Below, in pieces: positions 1 to 8,127 of a DNA stretch of 45,851 bases. The DNA comes from Eubacterium sp. MSJ-13 (lineage in GTDB: Bacteria > Bacillota > Clostridia > Lachnospirales > Lachnospiraceae). Location of the stretch: positions 1 through 45,851 of the forward strand of contig NZ_JAHLQE010000031.1 of NCBI RefSeq assembly GCF_018918235.1, written 5' to 3'. The translations under genes were made by a program, and so were the position numbers. The notes below the pieces were generated by a model. It saw only the letters and a program-made list of their open reading frames with translations. It did not search any database and was not told where the DNA came from. Position 1 is the first letter of the stretch. The number at the start of each line of letters is the position of its first letter.

Positions 1-29
1 CAGCTAATAGTGTTATGAGCAAGTAGCAA

Positions 30-50
30 AGCGGATTGCGAATATCCGCT
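30..50. repeat. Short hairpin repeat, copy 1
   Basis: Arms AGCGGAT (30-36) and ATCCGCT (44-50) enclose a 7-nt loop. The same hairpin, differing at one loop base, recurs at 20836-20856, and both copies begin about 5 nt after an AAGTA. It has no T-run and so is a poor terminator by itself. It lies at the window edge, presumably downstream of an unseen gene. Confidence 0.55.
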
Positions 51-187
51 TGACTATGCAGAAATTTTGTCTTAAAATCTTTTACATTCATTTTACCGTA
101 TTATGATTTGTGATTTACAACCTTGTGTTAATATCTGTTTTGTACAGGAAATACATGAGAAACATAACACAGGGAGGAAAGAAAATC

Positions 188-1993
188 ATGAGAAAATCAA
201 GATTATTTATGTCAGCAGCCGCAGCCTGTCTTGCAGGTACAATGGCGGTGACAGGTTTTGCAGCAACAGAGCATTGGAATGATAATTCAGGAAAGAAAGC
301 AATCTCGGATGAGTGGTCACAGTGGAAAACAAAGTGGGAGACCATAAAGACAGATTATGAAAAAGTTTCAATGGTACCCGGTGCAGATGCAACAAAGATG
401 AATTATGGATGGTACTCCAAAACACAAGATGAAGCAAAAGTCCGTGTTTCAACAAATCCGGATATGTCAAAGACAACAGAGAAAGATGGAAGTAATACAT
501 ATTCAGAAAATTATAAAGAATTTACAGGAACATCAAAGGAATATAAAAAGATTGATGATGTGACATACTATGCAAATAAAGTTACGATAACTGATTTAAA
601 AGAAAATACTACATATTACTATCAGTGTCTTGTTGATGGAAAATGGACAGCAGCAAAGAAATTTAGAACAGGAGATACTTCAGATTTTAGTTTCCTTTAT
701 GTTGGTGATCCACAGATTGGAGCATCTAAAGGACAGACACCGACAGAGGGTTCAGAGGCACAGTCAGAAAGTATTGCAGCGAGAAATGATGCGTTTAGCT
801 GGAATAAGACTCTTACAGCGGCGATAAGTGACCATTCAGATATTGACTTTATCGTGTCAGCCGGAGACCAGATAAACAATACAGGTGATGATAATGGACA
901 GGAATATGAATACGCAGGATTCCTTTCAGCAGATGTGCTTGTAAATGTTCCGGTTGCACCGACTATCGGTAATCATGATTCAAAATTTGCAAATTATCAG
1001 AATCATTTCAATGTGCCAAATGCATATACGGAAGAAAAAGATGCAACACCTGCCGGAAATGATTATTACTACACATATGGCGATGCATTATTTATCGTTT
1101 TAAACACAAATAATTACAATTGTGCAGACCATGAAGCTCTTATCAAAAAAGCAGAAGCAGCCGCTCCTGATGCAAGGTGGAAGATAGTGACATTCCATCA
1201 TGATATCTATGGTTCAGGTTATGACCATTCAGATTCGGACGGTATAGTGCTTCGTACCCAGCTTACCACACTTCTTGACAAATATGATATAGATGTTGTA
1301 CTTCAGGGACATGACCATACATATTCAAGAAGTTATATGCTTACGAGTGATGGAAAAGCACATACGGCATACACAAAGGAAAATGTAAAGAATGAATATC
1401 TCAATGTAAAAGACGGAAAGACAGATGACACTGCCGCACTTGAGTCTAAACAGGATTATCTTAATCAGAACCTCTGCTATAAGATAGTAGACAAAACACA
1501 GGGTACGATAAATAATCCTGAAGGTGTACTTTACATGGAAGCAAACTCTGCAACAGGAAGTAAGTATTACAATCTTATCTCTACCCAGCAGGATTATATC
1601 GCCGATAGAAGCCAGACATGGACACCGACATATTCAGTAGTGAATATTACAAAGGATTCATTTACAATAAATACTTATGATGTAAATACAGGTGATAAGA
1701 TTGACAATTCATTTACTATCACTAAGAAAAAGGAAACTAACAATAATAACACGGTAAAAAGCATTAAACTTAATAAGACAAAAGCAACTTTAAACAAAGG
1801 TGACAAGATTACACTTAAAGCTACAGTCACACCTTCGGATGCGACAGATAAAAAAGTGACATTCTCATCATCAGATAAAAAAGTTGCTGTGGTTTATTCA
1901 AAAGGTGTTGTAACTGCAAAGAAAGCAGGCAAAGCAACTATTACGGCAAAAGCAGGCACGAAAAAGGCAAGCTGTAAGATTACCGTAAAATAA
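188..1993 (+). CDS. Secreted purple-acid-phosphatase-like metallophosphoesterase with Ig-like domain
   Basis: Predicted exported phosphomonoesterase of 601 aa. The start is the ATG at 188, 10 nt after AGGGAGG (171-177); the frame is open back to 110, but that start has no ribosome site and would bury the signal peptide. Residues 1-26 form a signal peptide (AAAACLAG core, FAA end). Residues about 55-162 resemble the fibronectin-like N-domain of purple acid phosphatases. The metallophosphoesterase motifs follow in order: GDPQ (173-176), GDQ (226-228), GNHD (261-264), HHD (337-339) and GHDH (374-377), so the metal ligands look intact. The first motif is the D-only PAP type rather than D-x-H. Residues 523-600 are a bacterial Ig-like (BIg_2) repeat, commonly used for surface attachment. 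The likely role is scavenging phosphate from extracellular esters; the substrate is unknown. Confidence 0.88.
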   Translation: MRKSRLFMSAAAACLAGTMAVTGFAATEHWNDNSGKKAISDEWSQWKTKWETIKTDYEKVSMVPGADATKMNYGWYSKTQDEAKVRVSTNPDMSKTTEKDGSNTYSENYKEFTGTSKEYKKIDDVTYYANKVTITDLKENTTYYYQCLVDGKWTAAKKFRTGDTSDFSFLYVGDPQIGASKGQTPTEGSEAQSESIAARNDAFSWNKTLTAAISDHSDIDFIVSAGDQINNTGDDNGQEYEYAGFLSADVLVNVPVAPTIGNHDSKFANYQNHFNVPNAYTEEKDATPAGNDYYYTYGDALFIVLNTNNYNCADHEALIKKAEAAAPDARWKIVTFHHDIYGSGYDHSDSDGIVLRTQLTTLLDKYDIDVVLQGHDHTYSRSYMLTSDGKAHTAYTKENVKNEYLNVKDGKTDDTAALESKQDYLNQNLCYKIVDKTQGTINNPEGVLYMEANSATGSKYYNLISTQQDYIADRSQTWTPTYSVVNITKDSFTINTYDVNTGDKIDNSFTITKKKETNNNNTVKSIKLNKTKATLNKGDKITLKATVTPSDATDKKVTFSSSDKKVAVVYSKGVVTAKKAGKATITAKAGTKKASCKITVK

Positions 1994-2012
1994 AAAAAGA
2001 TTAGAATAGGCA

Positions 2013-2058
2013 GGCAGATTAGAAAAAATCATCTTTCACTAGTGGAAGATGGTCTGCC
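2013..2058 (+). other. Strong intercistronic hairpin before yibE/F gene
   Basis: GGCAGA (2013-2018) pairs with TCTGCC (2053-2058), and inside it 2030-2051 is a near-perfect palindrome (CATCTT/AAGATG around CACTAGTG). No T-run follows; instead the ribosome site GGAGG (2060-2064) comes 1 nt later. It could be an mRNA-processing or attenuation element, or could limit access to that ribosome site. Confidence 0.4.
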
Positions 2059-2074
2059 CGGAGGCATATAGCAG

Positions 2075-3241
2075 ATGAAATTGAAACCATTAGATTTAAT
2101 AAAATATATAGTACCTGTACTTTTTATTATTGCACTTGGCATATTTCTTATAAAATGGAGCGATGTTGATAAAGTTGATCTTGTGTCAAATAAATCTCAG
2201 GAATTTGAAAAAGCAGTTGTTACTGAGGTTATAACGGACAATCTTCAGGAGGACGGAAGCAGGGTTGGAAATCAGGAGGTAAAGGTCAGGTTTTTGAGTG
2301 GAAAGAGAAAAGGTCAGGTTGTTAAAGCTGTGAGTACGAACGGCAGTCTTTACGGAGCGACATGTTATGAGGGGATGAAAGTTGTTACACTTACAAATCA
2401 GTCAGGGGAAGTGACAGTTACATCCGTATACAGTTTTAACAGAGAGCCATATATATATGGATTTATTGGTTTGTTTTTCTTATTGCTGTGTATCGTAGGA
2501 GGAAAAAACGGTGTTAAAGCTGTGGTGGGTCTGGTTATCACATTCATACTTGTATTATTGTTTTTGTTCCCGGCAATATACAGGGGGATGAGTCCGGTAA
2601 ATGCTGCAGTGATAACGGTAATACTTACTACGATAATAACGATATTTGTACTTACAGGTTATACAAAAAAATCGCTTGCAGCTATTTTAGGAACGGTATC
2701 AGGGGTTGTAATCTCAGGAATTGCTGCATGGCTTTTTGGAAAGATATCGGGTATATCAGGATACAATGTAAGCAATATAGACAGTCTTGTATCTGTTGCA
2801 AACTGTACTAACATAAAGATAGGAGACCTGTTGTTTGCGGGCATTTTGATATCATCACTTGGAGCGGTTATGGATGTTGGTTTATCTGTTGCATCTACCA
2901 TAACTGAAATACATGATGTAAATCCTGAATTAAATGTAAAAGAATTGTTTAAGAGGGGAATGAATGTAGGAAAAGATATGATGGGTACGATGGCAAATAC
3001 GCTTATACTTGCATTTGCTGGCGGTTCGCTTAGTGAGCTTTTGCTGGATTATGCATATAACCTCCCGTATCTCCAGATCATAAATTCGTATACGATAGGT
3101 ATAGAACTGATGAGGGGAATAGCGGGAAGTATAGGCATTATCCTTACAGTACCTCTTGTATCAATGTTTGCGTCAGTGCTTATCAAATTTAGACTTGTCA
3201 AATTTATTAACAGCCCTGTCGTAAGTGAGGATACCGTTTAG
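2075..3241 (+). CDS. YibE/F family integral membrane protein
   Basis: A 388-aa membrane protein of the YibE/F family (PF07907), whose function is not established. One N-terminal membrane segment (about 9-27) is followed by an extracytoplasmic beta-rich stretch (about 40-120), then six or seven further segments from about 126 to 370. The family-typical GAVMDVGLSVASTITEI block is at 263-279. ATG 2075 lies 10 nt after GGAGG (2060-2064). The gene follows the phosphatase by 81 bp in the same direction, with a hairpin between. Its last 23 codons overlap the 3' end of the convergent GH2 gene on the other strand. Family assignment is firm; the role is not known. Confidence 0.85.
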   Translation: MKLKPLDLIKYIVPVLFIIALGIFLIKWSDVDKVDLVSNKSQEFEKAVVTEVITDNLQEDGSRVGNQEVKVRFLSGKRKGQVVKAVSTNGSLYGATCYEGMKVVTLTNQSGEVTVTSVYSFNREPYIYGFIGLFFLLLCIVGGKNGVKAVVGLVITFILVLLFLFPAIYRGMSPVNAAVITVILTTIITIFVLTGYTKKSLAAILGTVSGVVISGIAAWLFGKISGISGYNVSNIDSLVSVANCTNIKIGDLLFAGILISSLGAVMDVGLSVASTITEIHDVNPELNVKELFKRGMNVGKDMMGTMANTLILAFAGGSLSELLLDYAYNLPYLQIINSYTIGIELMRGIAGSIGIILTVPLVSMFASVLIKFRLVKFINSPVVSEDTV

Positions 3242-5287
3242 TTCGTTTTCGACATCGGAGAGCTGTGTGTAAATGCTTGCACAAAGTCCTTGTGGGATAA
3301 GGGCAGAAATTTCTTTTTCTCTCTTTTCATATCGTTTTTTTAATTCACTATAATTCTTACAGGCACCATAACCGTAACATCTGTATGCGGCGTTATGGTG
3401 CTTTATTGTCTGTGTATAACCGCCGTATTCGGTAAGGGCATATGCACGCTTATCTTTCTTAAAAAGACGGAGTGGGAAAAAGTAGTTATGTATGCTTTTT
3501 ATGTCACCGCCGCCTTGGTCGAACCAGCCGCTTGCCTGGTCGATAAGTCTTGTACTGTCGGTTCTTCTTACAAGTTTTGTAATTCGGTTTGTATCAAACT
3601 GTCCCCAGCCTTCGTTAAATATAACCCATGCTGCGATTGACGGATGGCCTGAGAGAGCATGTATCGTCTGCAAAGTTTCTCTTATAAATTCTTTTCTGCC
3701 TTTTTTAGAGTCCCTTGAAAAAAGATAGGTAAATTTATCTATGCAGGAAGTATCAAAAAAACTCATAAGAGTCGCGAGGTAAGTCACAAACCAAGATTTG
3801 TATTTAGAACCGCCATTGACCATATCCTGCCACACTATCATGCCGAGTCTGTCGCAGTGATAGTACCAGCGGTCACTTTCTATTTTAATATGTTTTCTAA
3901 GCATATTGAAACCGAGAGATTTCATCGTCTTGATATCGTATATAAGTGCTCTGTCACAAGGGGCAGTATAAAGTCCGTCAGGCCAGTAGCCCTGATCTAA
4001 GACACCTTTTTGAAAGATAGGTTTGTGGTTCAGGCATATGCGTGGAATGTCAGACTTATCTCTTTCTATCGTAAAAGTGCGTAGTGCAAAGTAGCTTTCA
4101 GCATAATCTTTTCCCATGCTGATTGAAAAGGTGTAGAGGTATGGAGTGTCGGGAGTCCATGTTTTTATATCAAGTCCGTTAAGTGGTATTTCAATGAAAG
4201 TGTCACTGATTCCGTAATATATAAACGGAGCGTGGGGACTATCTTTATATAATTCGTTGTGACTGCCAGTTGTTTTTCTATTGTTGGTTATTTTAGTAAT
4301 ATCAGATACTTTAAAGTTTTGGGTGTTTTTTGTAGTATCAGATACTTTTAAGCTGTCGGTGTTTTTTGTAATATCATATATTTTTATGTTGTCGTTTTTT
4401 TGTGTACTGTTAGTTTGTGTTTTATTGTCAGATATATCTGTATATATATCAGGATTGTTGATACAGACCTTGATTTCATTTGTTTTTGTTAAGCTGTGTC
4501 TGTAAAAAGCTGTCTTATCACCTGATATTTTCGTATCGTTTTTTCTAAGCTGACATTTATTATGATTTTTTGGTGTTTCTGATATATGATAAGGATAATT
4601 TTCTGTATCATCTAAGTTTGTGACAATTTTAATACGCAGCACTTTTTTGTCAAGGTCTGGTTTGGCAATAATTTTTTTGATATAGGTTTCAGGTACATAT
4701 TCAAGCCATACAGTCTGCCATATACCGCTTTGTGCAGTGTAAAACATTCCTTTTGGTTTAAGTGACTGTTTACCTCTTGCGTGATAGGAAGTGTCTGAAA
4801 GGTCTTTTACACGCACATTAAGTCTGAAAGAAGATTTTGTTTCAGTTCTTTTTAAAATATCGGTTATATCTGTTTCAAATGGAAGATAACCTCCTGAGTG
4901 GGAACAGACTTTTATCCCGTTTATATATACGCTGCATATCTGGTCAACAGCTCCAAAATGGAGTATAAAGCGTGAACCATCTGAAAGTCTGTTTATGTCA
5001 AAAGTGACAGTTCTTTCATACCATAAATATTCATCAGGTTTAAGCTGTCTGTTGACACCTGAAAGTGGTGCTTCAGGTGAGAAGGGAACGAGAATATCAC
5101 CGTCAAAACGCACAGGTTTTTTATTTGAGGCTGTAAAAGCATATTTCCAGATACCGTTTAAGTTTATATAGCTGTCAGTGCCACGCTTTAAAAGAGGTCG
5201 TGGGTATTCGCTTAAAACATTATCTTTATCAATATTCTGTCCCCATGTTGTACAAAGTTTTTTGTGAAATCTGCTGTTGTTTTTCAT
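3173..5287 (-). CDS. Cytoplasmic glycoside hydrolase family 2 enzyme
   Basis: Predicted exo-beta-glycosidase (beta-galactosidase, glucuronidase or mannosidase type) of 704 aa, with no signal peptide. ATG 5287 is chosen because GGAGAT lies 7 nt before it; an in-frame ATG at 5299 has no ribosome site. Domain order is a jelly-roll sugar-binding domain (about 30-200), an Ig-like domain, then a TIM barrel from about 405. The acid/base Glu is in FNEGWGQ (E559) and the nucleophile in LTEYGG (E620), so both catalytic residues are present. A low-complexity insert of about 100 residues (246-351) interrupts the Ig-like domain and contains three 12-residue repeats. It follows the histidine kinase by 58 bp and is probably in its operon. 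Its last 22 codons plus stop overlap the yibE/F coding end. The substrate cannot be set from sequence. Confidence 0.85.
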   Translation of the reverse strand: MKNNSRFHKKLCTTWGQNIDKDNVLSEYPRPLLKRGTDSYINLNGIWKYAFTASNKKPVRFDGDILVPFSPEAPLSGVNRQLKPDEYLWYERTVTFDINRLSDGSRFILHFGAVDQICSVYINGIKVCSHSGGYLPFETDITDILKRTETKSSFRLNVRVKDLSDTSYHARGKQSLKPKGMFYTAQSGIWQTVWLEYVPETYIKKIIAKPDLDKKVLRIKIVTNLDDTENYPYHISETPKNHNKCQLRKNDTKISGDKTAFYRHSLTKTNEIKVCINNPDIYTDISDNKTQTNSTQKNDNIKIYDITKNTDSLKVSDTTKNTQNFKVSDITKITNNRKTTGSHNELYKDSPHAPFIYYGISDTFIEIPLNGLDIKTWTPDTPYLYTFSISMGKDYAESYFALRTFTIERDKSDIPRICLNHKPIFQKGVLDQGYWPDGLYTAPCDRALIYDIKTMKSLGFNMLRKHIKIESDRWYYHCDRLGMIVWQDMVNGGSKYKSWFVTYLATLMSFFDTSCIDKFTYLFSRDSKKGRKEFIRETLQTIHALSGHPSIAAWVIFNEGWGQFDTNRITKLVRRTDSTRLIDQASGWFDQGGGDIKSIHNYFFPLRLFKKDKRAYALTEYGGYTQTIKHHNAAYRCYGYGACKNYSELKKRYEKREKEISALIPQGLCASIYTQLSDVENELNGILTYDRAVNKFDKSKFDKH
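4280..4387 (-). repeat. Three 36-bp tandem repeats inside the GH2 gene
   Basis: Three in-frame units of 36 bp encode IKIYDITKNTDS, LKVSDTTKNTQN and FKVSDITKITNN (residues 301-336 of the 704-aa protein). They are imperfect direct repeats with no spacers and lie in a poorly conserved, polar insert, so this looks like minisatellite growth in a linker. Confidence 0.8.
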
Positions 5288-5345
5288 ACATATCTCCATT
5301 CATTGGTGTTATTGTATCACCATAATTTATAATTGAGAGGTGCTG

Positions 5346-7895
5346 TCATTTATCGGTCTTTGTGACAAGTTCTTCAGGCAGATATTTGAGTATCATTGCT
5401 TCAAGTTTTGGTGCTTGTACGGGTTTACTAAGATAGTCACTAAATCCGATGCCGATGTATTCTTCTTTTGCACCCATAATGGCATTTGCTGTAAGCATAA
5501 TAACAGTTGTATCTTTGTTAGGATTTTGTTCAAGTTCCTTCATATGTTTATAAGTCTCAATACCATCCATATCAGGCATCATATGGTCTAAGAAAATGAT
5601 ATCGTATTTATTTTCTTTTATCATTTCAAGAGCCTCAGGACCTGACATTGCAGAGGCAACCGATATTTCAGTGCGTTTTAAAAGTGCTTTAAATACATTT
5701 ATGTTCATTTTCACATCATCAACGACAAGGACTTTGGCGTCAGGTGCAGTGAACAAAGCCTTTTTCTTCTTTTTGTCGGGGGCTGCATTATATTTTTCTG
5801 AAATGTCACCAATCTTTAGGTCGGAAACGACTTTCTGAGGAATACTTACTTCAAAAACGGAACCCTTACCGTATTCGCTTGTAACTTTTATCCTGCCACT
5901 CATAAGTTCAGTAAGCTGTTTGGTTATTGCAAGACCGAGACCTGTGCCCTCGATATGTTTGTTCTTGTTTTCATCAAATCGTGAAAATGAGTCGAAAAGG
6001 TGTGGTATATTTTCCTGTTTAATGCCTATTCCTGTATCGGTTATGGTAAATGTTATTATTATGTTTTTAGTAGCTTGTGAGTCGGGTGTATTATTGTTAT
6101 AAAGGTTAGATTCGTTTTCGATATCGATAGCTGCTGTAGTTGCTTTATTACTAGTTATGGCAGCAGTAGTTGTCTGTTCGGACATACCAACCTTTAATGT
6201 GACAGAGCCTTTCTCAGTATATTTTATGGCATTATTTAATATATTGACGATTATCTGACGTATCCGCACTTCGTCGCCATACAGTTTGGCAGGTAGATTT
6301 TTATCGCTCTCGACATTAAGTGCCAGACCTTTTTCTTTTGCTTTTCCAAGAAGCATATGATAAACATCATTGATAAGAGAGGAGAGGGCATAGTCACCTT
6401 GTACAAGTTCAAGTTTTCCTGTTTCTATTTTTGAAAAGTCGAGGATATCATTTATAAGTGACAAAAGTGTCTGGCTTGCCGATTGAATATTGCCGGCATA
6501 TTCGAGTATATCTTTATCGGTGCTTTCACGCAGTATCATAGTATCCATACCGAGTATTGCGTTTATCGGAGTTCTTATCTCATGTGACATATTGGCAAGA
6601 AAGACACTTTTTGCATTGGCAGCAGCTATTGCCTCAGCCTTAGCTTTTTCGGCTTCCTCATTTGCAATGGTAAGTTCCTGATTCTTTTCCTCAATGACCT
6701 GAACCTCCATCTCCATATGTCGTGCATTTTCAGCAATGCTGGCACTGTAACCGCGTATGACTTTTAATATATGTACAAATACCATAAGAAGTGAAAAGAT
6801 AGTCATTCCAAAGCGGCTGTACTTGCCAAAATCACCGATATGGATAGTATATGTACGGATAAGGTCTGCAGCACTTCCGATTATAAAAGCTGACATTCCG
6901 AGAAATTCTATGATAAGCAGTTTGTCCCTTGTCTTACAGACAGTGCATATCAGTGAAAAGAGGATAGCCATTCCTGATATAAATATAAGAATATGTGATA
7001 CAAAAGCCATATTCATAAAATCAAATATTCCAAGAATCTGCAATGTAAGCTGACATGCCACATTTGTGAGGGTAAGGAAAAGTAATACATAGAAGATTTT
7101 CTGAAACTTTTCCTCAAGATTGTTTATATAATACATCTGCATAAAAACAGGCCAGAGCATAAGCACAAGAAATACAAGGTTTGAGTAAAGCGTCTGGTTT
7201 CCGTAAAATATACTTAGTGATTTTGTCTCAATGGAAAAATAGATAGTTCCAAACACACACATAAAACCAAGATAACTTATACCGTCTTTTGTCTGCCTTG
7301 AAAATGCCTGAATAAAAGCGAGCATAAACAGGGTAATACCGCAGGCAAGTATAATAATGCACATGGCAAAATTACCAAGATTTGATTTGAGAAGGTTTAA
7401 GATTGATGTATCTCTTCTTGATATAGTTATACTTGTGATATTTGAAGCGTAATTATCGTAAGGTGATATCATTTCAATCTCAATCTTTCCCTCAGACAGA
7501 TTTTCAGGAATATCAATAAAATTGGTGACACTGCCGGGAGTTTTGCCAAAAGGTCTTGAATCATTTACACCGAACTCATATATCTGTTTACCGTCTATCG
7601 TCACACGGAACTGTTTGTCGGCAGACAAAAAGGACATGGTCATACCACTGTATTTTTTAGGAATGGTATTGCTTAGTATTATCTTTTCACCGGCTTTTGA
7701 TTTTTCACTGTATGGAAGTGATTTTATCTTTTTGGAAGAACCGTCCTCTCTTGTAATAGTCCATCCCGAATTGAAATCATAAATCTCGCCCTTTGAAAGA
7801 GTCATATTGTCAACATTTGAATTAGCAACAACGACCAAGAGAACGATTATCTCAAGAGCAAGAGCAAGCCATATAAGTTTTTTAAGTATTTTCAT
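5346..7895 (-). CDS. 7TMR-DISM hybrid sensor histidine kinase/response regulator
   Basis: An 849-aa membrane sensor kinase. Segment 6-24 anchors an extracytoplasmic beta-sandwich (about 30-170) of the DISM type, a fold often proposed to bind carbohydrate. Seven membrane segments follow (about 172-380), then a coiled coil (385-430). The HisKA motif SHEIRTP has phospho-His H438. The HATPase carries NNAIKY, DTGIG (620-624) and GTGLG (650-654), with a Thr/Ala/Asn-rich insert at 573-610. The C-terminal receiver has VVDD (724-727), acceptor D770 and K824. No DNA-binding output domain is present, so phosphate must pass to another protein or the receiver acts internally. GGAGAG lies just before ATG 7895. 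The downstream GH2 gene suggests saccharide sensing, which is inference. Confidence 0.9.
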   Translation of the reverse strand: MKILKKLIWLALALEIIVLLVVVANSNVDNMTLSKGEIYDFNSGWTITREDGSSKKIKSLPYSEKSKAGEKIILSNTIPKKYSGMTMSFLSADKQFRVTIDGKQIYEFGVNDSRPFGKTPGSVTNFIDIPENLSEGKIEIEMISPYDNYASNITSITISRRDTSILNLLKSNLGNFAMCIIILACGITLFMLAFIQAFSRQTKDGISYLGFMCVFGTIYFSIETKSLSIFYGNQTLYSNLVFLVLMLWPVFMQMYYINNLEEKFQKIFYVLLFLTLTNVACQLTLQILGIFDFMNMAFVSHILIFISGMAILFSLICTVCKTRDKLLIIEFLGMSAFIIGSAADLIRTYTIHIGDFGKYSRFGMTIFSLLMVFVHILKVIRGYSASIAENARHMEMEVQVIEEKNQELTIANEEAEKAKAEAIAAANAKSVFLANMSHEIRTPINAILGMDTMILRESTDKDILEYAGNIQSASQTLLSLINDILDFSKIETGKLELVQGDYALSSLINDVYHMLLGKAKEKGLALNVESDKNLPAKLYGDEVRIRQIIVNILNNAIKYTEKGSVTLKVGMSEQTTTAAITSNKATTAAIDIENESNLYNNNTPDSQATKNIIITFTITDTGIGIKQENIPHLFDSFSRFDENKNKHIEGTGLGLAITKQLTELMSGRIKVTSEYGKGSVFEVSIPQKVVSDLKIGDISEKYNAAPDKKKKKALFTAPDAKVLVVDDVKMNINVFKALLKRTEISVASAMSGPEALEMIKENKYDIIFLDHMMPDMDGIETYKHMKELEQNPNKDTTVIMLTANAIMGAKEEYIGIGFSDYLSKPVQAPKLEAMILKYLPEELVTKTDK

Positions 7896-7928
7896 ATCTC
7901 TCCTCGCATTTTTCTGACTGTGCAGGTG

Positions 7929-8001
7929 GCTGCATATAAAACTAGATTTAAGTGGTGCTGGTAGTGTATGTCGTTAGTCGTTTCATATGTGTATATGCAG
8001 C
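7929..8001 (-). other. Inverted repeat in the histidine-kinase leader
   Basis: GCTGCATATA (7929-7938) and TATATGCAGC (7992-8001) are a perfect 10-bp inverted repeat separated by 53 nt, lying between the predicted promoter and the kinase start. It would form a long-range hairpin in the 5' leader or act as a pair of operator half-sites. Nothing else is seen in this leader. Confidence 0.35.
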
Positions 8002-8022
8002 ATTACTGTTATTGTTAGATAT

Positions 8023-8051
8023 AGTATAATTTGAAATTGATTATATTGCAA
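8023..8051 (-). promoter_or_regulatory. Sigma-A-type promoter for the histidine-kinase operon
   Basis: On the minus strand TTGCAA (8051-8046), a 17-bp spacer and TATACT (8028-8023). It lies 128 bp upstream of the kinase start and reads toward it. Confidence 0.6.
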
Positions 8052-8090
8052 TTAAACATTTACAAAAATGGAAAATGACTTTCTGTGATG

Positions 8091-8125
8091 AAAAACGCCC
8101 AGATTAAAAAATCTGAGCGTTTTTT
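8091..8125 (-). terminator. Intrinsic terminator of the glucosaminidase gene
   Basis: ACGC...CAGATT (8095-8105) pairs with AATCTG AGCGT (8110-8120). On the minus strand the stem is followed by a T-run, and it begins only a few bases after the stop codon at 8128-8130. A-runs flank the other side, so it could also stop plus-strand transcripts. Confidence 0.75.
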
Positions 8126-8127
8126 TG

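Noticed and set aside
110-187. N-terminal extension of the phosphatase
   Set aside because: No ribosome site at 110, while 188 has AGGGAGG and restores a proper signal peptide.
4280-4387. Possible CRISPR array
   Set aside because: The units are contiguous, in frame and coding, with no spacers.
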